Below, in pieces: positions 19,380 through 26,046 of a stretch of 64,000 bases of DNA (positions are counted from its first letter, which is position 1; the number at the start of each line of letters is the position of its first letter). The position numbers and the translations under genes are program-made. Origin of the DNA: Novosphingobium ovatum (lineage in GTDB: Bacteria; Pseudomonadota; Alphaproteobacteria; Sphingomonadales; Sphingomonadaceae); NCBI RefSeq assembly GCF_009909235.1, contig NZ_JAAAPO010000004.1, forward strand, positions 124,001 to 188,000, read 5' to 3'. The notes under the pieces were generated by a model. The model made no database searches. It was not told the origin of the DNA and saw only the letters and a program-made list of their open reading frames with translations.

Positions 19380-20081
19380 GTGGTCGCCATTTCGTACAGC
19401 TTTGCCAAGGCCGGCCTACTGGCCAAGATCGGCGCGATTGCCGCCGCTTTGGTGCTGATCCCCAACACAGCGCAGGCCAATAGCAGCGCCAACGCCGACA
19501 TCGCCGCCCCGCTGCGCGCCGCCCAGGTGCTGCCGCAGGGTCTGCGCGACACGGGCGATGCGCAATTTGCCCAGCTTTTCGGTCAATGGCGCAATATGGA
19601 CGGCAGCGCGCCGGTTGATGCCAATGCGCGTCCCGTGGCGATCCCCTCGCGCGTGCCGCTGGACGGCGTGCGTCTGACCAGCGATTTTGGCATGCGGACC
19701 CACCCGGTGCTGGGCGGCTATCGCATGCACAAGGGTATCGACCTGTCGAGCGCCATTGGCACTCCGGTCTATGCCACCGCCGATGGCGTGATTGGCCGGG
19801 CTGACTGGTTCAGTGGCTATGGCCTGTATATCCAGATTGAACATGGCGGCGCGATGCAGACCCGCTATGGCCACCTGTCGCGCCTGAACGTGGCCGCCGG
19901 GCAGATGGTACGCAAGGGTGACCTGATCGGTTACGTTGGCACCACCGGCCGTTCGACCGGCCCGCACCTGCATTATGAAGTCCGCATTGAAGGCGTGGCG
20001 GTCAACCCGATCCCCTATATGCAGGGCGATGGTCAGGCCCGTCTGGCGCTGGCTGACACCAGCGATCCCAGCGGTCAGTAA
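19380..20081 (+). CDS. Secreted M23-family metallopeptidase (LytM/peptidoglycan endopeptidase)
   Basis: Periplasmic or exported peptidase of the lysostaphin-like M23 class, acting on peptidoglycan cross-links or activating amidases. A GTG at 19380, with AAGG 9 bases upstream, gives a clean signal peptide (KAGLLAKIGAIAAALVLI, cut after NTAQA). The frame is open from an earlier GTG at 19290, but that has no ribosome-binding site and no signal peptide. The M23 zinc site is complete: SDFGMRTHPVLGGYRMHKGID (first His and Asp) and GPHLHYEVR (HxH), with YGHLSRL between. All zinc ligands are present, so it should be active. Confidence 0.88.
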   Translation: MVAISYSFAKAGLLAKIGAIAAALVLIPNTAQANSSANADIAAPLRAAQVLPQGLRDTGDAQFAQLFGQWRNMDGSAPVDANARPVAIPSRVPLDGVRLTSDFGMRTHPVLGGYRMHKGIDLSSAIGTPVYATADGVIGRADWFSGYGLYIQIEHGGAMQTRYGHLSRLNVAAGQMVRKGDLIGYVGTTGRSTGPHLHYEVRIEGVAVNPIPYMQGDGQARLALADTSDPSGQ

Positions 20082-20091
20082 GCCCCGCGCC

Positions 20092-20117
20092 CCCCCAATA
20101 AATTTTGTGTTGGGGGC
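20092..20117 (+). terminator. Hairpin after the M23 peptidase gene
   Basis: CCCCCAA and TTGGGGG form a 7-bp stem with an 11-base AT-rich loop starting 11 bases after the stop codon. There is no T-run downstream; it may be a weak terminator or the first hairpin of the following RNA. Confidence 0.4.
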
Positions 20118-20131
20118 ATAAGTGGGCTTTT

Positions 20132-20268
20132 CCAGACGTATGTCTGGTGCTATGGCGTCATTCAACAGATTAACACAGCCTGAAAAGAGCGTGAATAAAG
20201 CTCCACAGGCATGGCATCTTGGAGAGGATGCGCAAAGGGCGGCTGGTGACAGCCGCCCTTTGTTTTTT
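20132..20268 (+). ncRNA. Candidate structured small RNA ending in a strong terminator
   Basis: About 137 bases between the M23 gene and the convergent galU contain four consecutive hairpins. They are CCAGAC-gtat-GTCTGG (20132-20147); GCCTG...CAGGC with an inner GAGC/GCTC stem (20178-20210); GCATC/GATGC (20214-20231); and an 11-bp terminator with a T-run (20234-20268). No gene follows on this strand, so the terminator must end either the long 3' tail of the peptidase message or an independent small RNA. I see no convincing promoter, and the RNA matches no family I recognise. Confidence 0.45.
20234..20268 (+). terminator. Strong rho-independent terminator
   Basis: AAAGGGCGGCT and its exact complement form an 11-bp stem with a 6-base loop (GGTGAC), followed by GTTTTTT. 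Confidence 0.88.
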
Positions 20269-20324
20269 GGGATAAGGCGGCGTGCATGGCCGCTCCAGCG
20301 CCGCCTATGCCGCACATATGACAA

Positions 20325-20351
20325 GGGGCGCGGAACATTGTCCCGCGCCCC
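20325..20351 (-). terminator. galU terminator
   Basis: GGGGCGCGG and CCGCGCCCC form a 9-bp stem with a 9-base loop, 23 bases beyond the galU stop. On the reverse strand it is followed by TTGTCAT, a weak U-tail. Confidence 0.65.
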
Positions 20352-20373
20352 TGTGCAAGTGCTGATGCCGCAA

Positions 20374-21267
20374 TCAGGCGTTCAACAGGCGCAGCGCCAT
20401 GTCGCGTATTTCCTGGCCCATGTCCTCGCGCGCCAGCGCCAGCGCCAGCGTCGCCTCGACAAAGCCCACCTTTGACCCGCAGTCATAGCGTTTGCCGGCA
20501 AAGGTCACGGCGTGGAACGGCTGCGTGCCGATCATCTTGGCCATGGCATCGGTCAGCTGGATCTCGCCGCCCGCGCCCTTTTCCTGACTGTCCAGCACCG
20601 TCATCACTTCGGGTTGCAGGATATAGCGGCCCGAGATGATCAGGTTCGAGGGCGCTTCCTCGGTCTTGGGCTTTTCGACCAGCCCGGTCACCTGCGTCAG
20701 CGTGCCGTTGAAACCGTCCGGCTTGCCCCCCGGCGCGATCACGCCATAGGACGAGACCTCCTCGCGCGGGACTTCCAGCACGCTGATCAGATTGCCGCCG
20801 ACCTGTTCATAGGCCTCGACCATCTGCTTCATGCAGCCCGGTTTGCCGATCATCAGCTCGTCCGGCAGGAAGATGGCAAAAGGTTCGTCGCCGATCACCG
20901 CCCGCGCGCACCAGATCGCATGGCCCAGCCCCATCGGCACCTGTTGGCGCACGGTCACCAGATTGCCCGGCTGAATGCGCGTTGGCTCCAGCACGTCCAG
21001 CGTCTTGGCGCGGCTGGTCATCGTGTGTTCCAGTTCGAACGCGGTGTCGAAATGTTCAACAATCGCCGTCTTGCCGCGCCCGGTGACAAAGATCAGCTGC
21101 TCAATTCCTGCCTCGCGCGCTTCGTCCACCGCGTATTGGATCAGCGGACGGTCAACAATGGGCAGCATTTCCTTCGGGATCGCCTTGGTCGCCGGCAGAA
21201 AACGGGTGCCCAGACCGGCAACGGGGAACACGGCTTTGCGGACGGGTTTGATTGATTTCGACGTCAT
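20374..21267 (-). CDS. galU: UTP--glucose-1-phosphate uridylyltransferase
   Basis: Makes UDP-glucose from UTP and glucose-1-phosphate for surface polysaccharides and other glycans. The 297-residue protein has the nucleotidyltransferase motif FPVAGLGTRFLPATKAIPKEMLP, then RPLIQYAVDEA, FVTGRGKTAIVEHFD and GLVEKP, as expected for bacterial GalU. ATG 21267 (MTSKSIKPVRK) has AGGA upstream; the frame is open to 21297. It is divergent from murA across a 148-base region that contains a palindrome at 21314. Confidence 0.96.
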   Translation of the reverse strand: MTSKSIKPVRKAVFPVAGLGTRFLPATKAIPKEMLPIVDRPLIQYAVDEAREAGIEQLIFVTGRGKTAIVEHFDTAFELEHTMTSRAKTLDVLEPTRIQPGNLVTVRQQVPMGLGHAIWCARAVIGDEPFAIFLPDELMIGKPGCMKQMVEAYEQVGGNLISVLEVPREEVSSYGVIAPGGKPDGFNGTLTQVTGLVEKPKTEEAPSNLIISGRYILQPEVMTVLDSQEKGAGGEIQLTDAMAKMIGTQPFHAVTFAGKRYDCGSKVGFVEATLALALAREDMGQEIRDMALRLLNA

Positions 21268-21313
21268 GCTGCATCCTGTGGCACGCTTATGTTGCACTGC
21301 GTTTAAACCCTAG

Positions 21314-21326
21314 GTTGCATTGCAAC
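21314..21326. promoter_or_regulatory. Palindrome GTTGCATTGCAAC in the galU/murA promoter region
   Basis: A perfect 6-base-arm palindrome with one central base lies 47 bases before galU and 90 bases before murA. The core TTGCATTGCAA recurs upstream of ppa at 40534. It looks like the binding site of a dimeric regulator shared by these genes; the protein is unknown. Confidence 0.5.
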
Positions 21327-21415
21327 GCAAGTATAACCGCATAGGCCCAGTGAATCTGTCGCAAAGAACCAAGAGCGCCATTGCGGGCGGCGCAAAGGGG
21401 CCGTAAACGGGAGGG

Positions 21416-22699
21416 ATGGATAAGATCATCATTCGCGGTGGAAAGCGGCTTTCGGGCGCCGTTCCGGTCTCTGGTGCAAAGAATTCGGCGCTGACGCTGC
21501 TGCCATGCGCGTTATTGACCGAGGAGCCGCTGACGTTGCGCAATCTGCCGCGTCTGGCGGACGTGGATGGTTTTCAGCACCTGATGAACCAATTTGGCGT
21601 GTCGACCTCGATCGCCGGTGCACGCCCCGAAGATTTCGGCCGTGTGATGACGCTGCAGGCCACCCGCCTGACCTCGACCGTGGCGCCCTATGATCTGGTG
21701 CGCAAAATGCGCGCCTCGATTCTGGTGCTGGGGCCGCTGCTGGCCCGCGCTGGTGAGGCGACGGTGTCGCTGCCCGGTGGTTGCGCCATTGGCAACCGCC
21801 CGATCGACTTGCACCTGCGCGCGCTCGAAGCATTCGGCGCGACGATCGAACTGGCCGCTGGCTATGTCCGCGCGATTGCGCCCGATGGCGGCTTGCCGGG
21901 CGGGCGCTATACCTTCCCGGTGGTGTCGGTGGGCGCGACGGAAAACGCGCTGATGGCCGCCGTGCTGGCCAGCGGCACCTGCCGCCTGCACAATGCCGCG
22001 CGTGAGCCCGAAATCGTTGACCTGTGCAACCTGCTGGTGGCGATGGGCGCCCAGATCGAGGGGATCGGCACGTCCGACCTGACGATCCACGGTGTCACCC
22101 GCCTGCATGGCGCGACCTATCAGGTGATGCCTGACCGGATCGAGGCAGGCAGCTATGCTTGCGCCGCGGCGATCACCGGGGGCGAGGTCGAGTTGAAGGG
22201 CGCGCGCATCCACGAGATGGACGCGACCGTTGCCGCCCTGCGTGAGGCGGGCGTCCATGTCGAGCCGCGCAAGGACGGGTTGTTCGTTGCCGCTGACGGC
22301 CCGATCCGCCCGGTCACCCTGTCCACCGCGCCCTATCCCGGTTTTGCCACCGACATGCAGGCGCAGTTGATGGCGATGCTGTGCCGCGCCAATGGCACCA
22401 GCGTGCTGACCGAAACGATCTTTGAAAACCGCTATATGCACGTGCCCGAACTGAACCGCATGGGCGCGCGGATCGAAACCAAGGGCCGCACCGCCATCGT
22501 CCATGGCGTCGAGAAGATGACCGGCGCCGAGGTGATGGCGACCGATCTGCGCGCTTCGATGTCGCTGGTCATCGCGGGTCTGGCGGCCGAGGGCGAGACG
22601 CAGGTCCACCGCCTGTACCACCTTGACCGTGGCTATGAGCGGCTGGAGGAAAAATTCGCGCTGCTGGGCGCCGAGATCGAGCGCGTCGGCAACGAATGA
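21416..22699 (+). CDS. murA: UDP-N-acetylglucosamine 1-carboxyvinyltransferase
   Basis: First committed step of peptidoglycan synthesis: transfers enolpyruvate from PEP to UDP-GlcNAc. The 427-residue length is standard. The N-terminal VSGAKNSAL (with the catalytic-loop Lys/Asn), the fosfomycin-target cysteine in [15 protein letters not shown] near residue 122, and [27 protein letters not shown] and [13 protein letters not shown] all fit. The cysteine is kept, so fosfomycin sensitivity at the target is expected. GGAGGG directly precedes the ATG. Confidence 0.97.
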   Translation: MDKIIIRGGKRLSGAVPVSGAKNSALTLLPCALLTEEPLTLRNLPRLADVDGFQHLMNQFGVSTSIAGARPEDFGRVMTLQATRLTSTVAPYDLVRKMRASILVLGPLLARAGEATVSLPGGCAIGNRPIDLHLRALEAFGATIELAAGYVRAIAPDGGLPGGRYTFPVVSVGATENALMAAVLASGTCRLHNAAREPEIVDLCNLLVAMGAQIEGIGTSDLTIHGVTRLHGATYQVMPDRIEAGSYACAAAITGGEVELKGARIHEMDATVAALREAGVHVEPRKDGLFVAADGPIRPVTLSTAPYPGFATDMQAQLMAMLCRANGTSVLTETIFENRYMHVPELNRMGARIETKGRTAIVHGVEKMTGAEVMATDLRASMSLVIAGLAAEGETQVHRLYHLDRGYERLEEKFALLGAEIERVGNE

Positions 22700-22705
22700 G
22701 GCGTG

Positions 22706-22732
22706 GCGGGGCCGGTGCTTACCCGGCCCCGC
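22706..22732. terminator. Bidirectional GC hairpin between murA and the glycine-zipper gene
   Basis: A perfect 10-bp stem (GCGGGGCCGG) with a 7-base loop lies in the 40-base gap between two convergent genes. It has no T-tract. Confidence 0.6.
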
Positions 22733-22739
22733 GCGCAGA

Positions 22740-23042
22740 TCAGCGCCGCTCGTAATGGCAGCGCTTTTTGGCGGTGATCGCGCGGTCAATCGCCCGCCCG
22801 GCAAAGGCACCGCCCACCGCGCCCGCGATCGGCCCGGCAATGCCGCCGCCAATCACCTTGGCCCCAATGGCCGCCCCCGCCGCGCCGCCGCCGATCAGTC
22901 CGGCCGTGCCGCTGGAATGGCGGCATACCTTGACATAGCGGGGCGCGTGGTGCGGTCGGGCATCGGCGATGGCGGGCATTGTCAGCATGGCCAAGGCGGC
23001 GCCTGTCAGGCCGAGGCCGAAAGTCTTTGTCATTGTGCTCAT
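22740..23042 (-). CDS. Exported glycine-zipper protein
   Basis: A 100-residue protein with a signal peptide (FGLGLTGAALAMLTMPAIADA). A glycine-zipper segment with repeated G-x-x-x-G spacing follows (GTAGLIGGGAAGAAIGA... GPIAGAVGGAFAGRAID), of the kind that packs in or against membranes. The C-terminus is basic (KKRCHYERR). Glycine-zipper outer-membrane-associated proteins include the 17-kDa surface antigen family, but the actual role is unknown. ATG 23042 has AGGAG 6-7 bases upstream and is preferred to the longer open frame. Confidence 0.75.
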   Translation of the reverse strand: MSTMTKTFGLGLTGAALAMLTMPAIADARPHHAPRYVKVCRHSSGTAGLIGGGAAGAAIGAKVIGGGIAGPIAGAVGGAFAGRAIDRAITAKKRCHYERR

Positions 23043-23147
23043 GACGTTCTCCTGTCGCTGTGGGAACCAGACGCTCAGGCTGTGCGGCGGCGCCCCAATC
23101 GCGGATGAACGGGCGTCCGCCACCGCGCGATTCGCGGCAAATTGAGC

Positions 23148-23387
23148 CTATCGCGCGGTAAAAGCCCGGCTGGCCAGCCACAACCGCACCGCGCCCGCCA
23201 GTCCGGGCGGGGTATCGGCGGCGATCCGTTCGACATCGATTCGGGCGACCAGCGCATTGACCGGCACGCCCTCTTCGGCCGCCGCCGTGCGCAGCATGTC
23301 CCAGAACAGCGGCTCCAGGCTGATCGAGGTCTTGTGCCCGGCGATCTCGACCGAACGTTTGACCGGCGGATGATAGTCGGTGGTCAT
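23148..23387 (-). CDS. Ribbon-helix-helix domain protein (79 aa)
   Basis: A short protein with a ribbon-helix-helix pattern: a strand KRSVEIAGHKTSISLE, then helix 1 (PLFWDMLRTAAAEEG) and helix 2 (PVNALVARIDVERIA), followed by a hydrophobic tail. This matches the alphaproteobacterial RHH_4-type proteins, thought to bind DNA, though function is rarely tested. No toxin partner is adjacent. ATG 23387 (MTTDYHPP) is chosen from the longer open frame; it starts 52 bases from trmB on the opposite strand. Confidence 0.75.
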   Translation of the reverse strand: MTTDYHPPVKRSVEIAGHKTSISLEPLFWDMLRTAAAEEGVPVNALVARIDVERIAADTPPGLAGAVRLWLASRAFTAR

Positions 23388-23439
23388 CCCCCGCACCCTA
23401 ACAGAGCGCGCCACCTTGACCAAGCGGGCGCAAAAATCC

Positions 23440-24171
23440 ATGAGCCGCGCCATGACTGCATATAAATCCGGCGATCCCACGACGATCAACCGCCTGTATG
23501 GCCGCGCCAAGGGCAAGCCTTTGCGTGCCGGGCAACAGGCGCTGGTGGACAATCTGTTGCCGCAGATCGCCGTGCCGGCCGAAGGTCCGATCACCGCCGA
23601 ACGTTTGTTTGGCGATGATCGCCCGCTGCATTTCGAGATCGGCTTTGGCGGGGGCGAGCATATGGCCTATCGCGCTGATCTGCTGCCGTTTCATGGCTTT
23701 ATCGGGGCCGAACCGTTCCTCAATGGCGTGGCGCAGGCGCTGACACACGTCAGCGGCGACAATGGCCAGAACCCGCCGATCCCCAATGTGCGCATCCACC
23801 ATGGCGACGCGCTGGAGGTGCTCAGCCGCATTCCCGATGGCTCGCTGACGATGCTGTACCTGCTGCATCCCGATCCCTGGCCCAAGGCCCGCCATGCCAA
23901 GCGGCGGATGATGAACGACGGGCCCATCGACATGTTCGCGGCCAAGCTGAAGCCGGGCGGCGAGTTCCGTTTCGGCACCGATCACGACATCTATTTGCGC
24001 CATGCGCTGATGGTGATGCGCCGCCACACGCATCAGTTCGACTGGCTGTGCGACAAGGCCGAGACATTCCAGAACCGCCCCAACGGCTGGCCCGAAACCC
24101 GGTACGAGCACAAGGCGCGCACCGTCTATGGCCACGAGGTCTGGTACTTCCGCTATCGCCGCAAGGGCTGA
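23440..24171 (+). CDS. trmB: tRNA (guanine-N7)-methyltransferase
   Basis: Methylates G46 of tRNAs using S-adenosylmethionine. Diagnostic segments are the SAM site LHFEIGFGGGEH, LYLLHPDPWPKARHAKRR (the family's DPWPK block) and EFRFGTDHDIYL. The residues GWPETRYEHKA near the C-terminus are also characteristic. MSRAMTAYK at 23440 or MTAYK at 23452 could be the start; neither has a strong Shine-Dalgarno. The 243-residue length is normal. Confidence 0.94.
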   Translation: MSRAMTAYKSGDPTTINRLYGRAKGKPLRAGQQALVDNLLPQIAVPAEGPITAERLFGDDRPLHFEIGFGGGEHMAYRADLLPFHGFIGAEPFLNGVAQALTHVSGDNGQNPPIPNVRIHHGDALEVLSRIPDGSLTMLYLLHPDPWPKARHAKRRMMNDGPIDMFAAKLKPGGEFRFGTDHDIYLRHALMVMRRHTHQFDWLCDKAETFQNRPNGWPETRYEHKARTVYGHEVWYFRYRRKG

Positions 24172-24257
24172 AGGGCGGGACCGCTCGTGCCGCTGGCCCG
24201 ATGGCTTGCGGGGGGCTGCGGATAGTTTTGTTCGACAGGTCTGATAGAAAGTCTGTG

Positions 24258-24296
24258 TTGCCGCCTGCGGCAATATCTACTGTTATGGTAGATATT
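24258..24296. promoter_or_regulatory. Two adjoining inverted repeats in the TauE-gene leader
   Basis: TTGCCGC-ct-GCGGCAA (24258-24273) runs directly into AATATCTAC-N7-GTAGATATT (24272-24296). The second is a perfect 9-base-arm dyad and strikingly AT-rich for this genome. It ends 20 bases before the start codon, so a bound repressor or an RNA hairpin there could control the permease gene. Confidence 0.6.
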
Positions 24297-24316
24297 GAAA
24301 ATGGGGAGACAGACAG

Positions 24317-25081
24317 ATGCACATCGCCGGACTGGACCTGAGCGCCATACTGCCGTTCATTGGCGTGGGCTTTGCCGCGCAATTGGTGGATGGGGCGATG
24401 GGCATGGCCTTTGGCGTCATCACCAATACGCTGTTGGTGGGGATGATGGGGGTGCCGCCGGCGTTGGCCTCGCAGCGGGTGCATGTGGTGGAATGCTTTA
24501 CCACCGCGGCATCGGGCATCAGCCATATGCTGCATGGCAATATCGACAAGCGTCTGTTTTTGCGTCTGTTGATCCCCGGTGTGGCGGGCGGCGTGCTGGG
24601 GACATATGTGCTGACCTCGATTGACGCCGGGGTGATCAAACCCTTTGTGCTGCTGTATCTGGCGGCGATCGGCATCTATCTGCTGGTGCGCGGCATCATG
24701 TTCCCCCCCAAACTGCGCGAGGCCAAGCATATTGCCCCGCTGGGCCTGTTTGGCGGGTTCATGGACGCGGTGGGCGGTGGCGGATGGGGGCCGGTGGTGA
24801 CATCCAACCTGCTGATCCAGAATGTCGATCCGCGCAAAGTCGTGGGCACGGTCAATGCGGTTGAGTTTTTCCTGACGCTGTCGGTGTCGGCCGCGTTCAT
24901 CTATCAGCTGGGGCTGGCCGATCTGGCGGGGGCGACCTTGGGCCTGTTGCTGGGCGGGGTGGCGGCGGCGCCGTTCGGGGCCATCGCGGCCAAGAAGCTG
25001 CCGCTGAAGTGGATGCTGATACTGGTGGGCATCGTGCTGACGCTGACCAGCCTGTATGGCGTGGCCAAGGCGTGGTTGTAA
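24317..25081 (+). CDS. TauE/SafE (TSUP)-family anion permease
   Basis: A 254-residue inner-membrane protein with about seven or eight hydrophobic segments in the two-repeat pattern of the TauE/SafE family. The first repeat starts FIGVGFAAQLVDGAMGMAFGV and the second GLFGGFMDAVGGGGWGPVV. These proteins move sulfite, sulfoacetate, taurine or similar small anions. GGGGAGA precedes the ATG at a good distance. No sulfur-metabolism genes lie alongside, so the substrate is open. An AT-rich dyad just upstream suggests dedicated regulation. Confidence 0.88.
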   Translation: MHIAGLDLSAILPFIGVGFAAQLVDGAMGMAFGVITNTLLVGMMGVPPALASQRVHVVECFTTAASGISHMLHGNIDKRLFLRLLIPGVAGGVLGTYVLTSIDAGVIKPFVLLYLAAIGIYLLVRGIMFPPKLREAKHIAPLGLFGGFMDAVGGGGWGPVVTSNLLIQNVDPRKVVGTVNAVEFFLTLSVSAAFIYQLGLADLAGATLGLLLGGVAAAPFGAIAAKKLPLKWMLILVGIVLTLTSLYGVAKAWL

Positions 25082-25099
25082 CCGCGCAGTAAGCGGGAC

Positions 25100-26038
25100 T
25101 CAGGGCGCCGGGTTGGCCTGTTCGGCGCGGGCCTGCGCGGCCTGCTCGGTCAAAAAAGCAACGCGCTGCTCGGTGGGCATATAGCTGCCGTATAATCCCA
25201 TCATGCGTGACAAGGGGCCGCGATTGGCGCGGTCCAGCCGGGGCGTGGCGCGCGCCGCGCCCATGGGGTCAAACCCCGCGCGCAACAGTAAACGCACACC
25301 CAGCGCGTCTGCCTCACGCTCGATCCGTGCGCGGCGGGCGGGGTCGCGCACGGCGGCTTCTTGCCCCGGGCCGCTGTGGCGCAACAGGGCATGGGCGATT
25401 TCATGCGCGACGACGGCGGCCAGTTCGTCTTGATCGGTCAATAGCGTGGGCACCCCGGCCTGCACCTCGACCCGTGTGCCATAGGTGCTGGCGTTGTACC
25501 CCGGCGCGGTGGTCAGCGCGACCGAGACGGCGCAAGTGGTCGCGCCGGCCAAGGTCACGGTCACAGACCCGCCCGCCCGGTCCACCTGCAACGTCATGTG
25601 CCCGGCGGCCTGCGCGGCGCGGGCGGCGGTGAAATAGGCGGCACGCGGGGCGGGATCTGCCTCCCATGCCACGCCGTCCATCGCCGCGATACGGTCGCCC
25701 ACCTGCAATCCGGCGGCAGCGGCCGGGCCATTGGGGGTTATCACGACCAATTGCGGTTGCGGCGTCAGGCCAATCGCGGTGCTCCACAGATCGCGCACCG
25801 CCCCGGCCGCATCGGGCGCCAGATTCAGCGCGAGATAGCCGAAATCGAAGTGTCGGGCATCGGGGCAGCGGTCCAGATTTGCGCTCAGCAGCCGCAGCGC
25901 GATGGCGCTGACGCGGGTGTGATCGGCCTGCCACGTGCGGATTTGCGCCGCCGACAGCGCGGGCGCGGCCGACAGCGAAAGGGGCAGGGATGCCAACATC
26001 CCCGCCCCCAAAATCAGCATTGCCCGCAGGCCGCGCAT
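25100..26038 (-). CDS. Exported M48-like zinc peptidase with internal PDZ domain
   Basis: A 312-residue protein with a signal peptide (MLILGAGMLASLPLSLSAAPALSA). A PDZ-like region follows (TPNGPAAAAGLQVGDRIAAMDG, near residue 105), then a zinc-peptidase core VVAHEIAHALLRH (HExxH, near residue 213) with the downstream metal ligand in EREADALG. The PDZ-before-HExxH order is common in alphaproteobacterial periplasmic M48-like proteins. It starts 8 bases after maeB ends on the same strand and so is probably co-transcribed. The substrate is unknown; envelope quality control is a guess. Confidence 0.85.
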   Translation of the reverse strand: MRGLRAMLILGAGMLASLPLSLSAAPALSAAQIRTWQADHTRVSAIALRLLSANLDRCPDARHFDFGYLALNLAPDAAGAVRDLWSTAIGLTPQPQLVVITPNGPAAAAGLQVGDRIAAMDGVAWEADPAPRAAYFTAARAAQAAGHMTLQVDRAGGSVTVTLAGATTCAVSVALTTAPGYNASTYGTRVEVQAGVPTLLTDQDELAAVVAHEIAHALLRHSGPGQEAAVRDPARRARIEREADALGVRLLLRAGFDPMGAARATPRLDRANRGPLSRMMGLYGSYMPTEQRVAFLTEQAAQARAEQANPAP

Positions 26039-26046
26039 GGCTGCAA

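Noticed and set aside
23148..23387. Antitoxin of a toxin-antitoxin pair
   Set aside because: Ribbon-helix-helix proteins are often antitoxins, but no toxin-sized gene is adjacent. The neighbours are trmB and a glycine-zipper gene.
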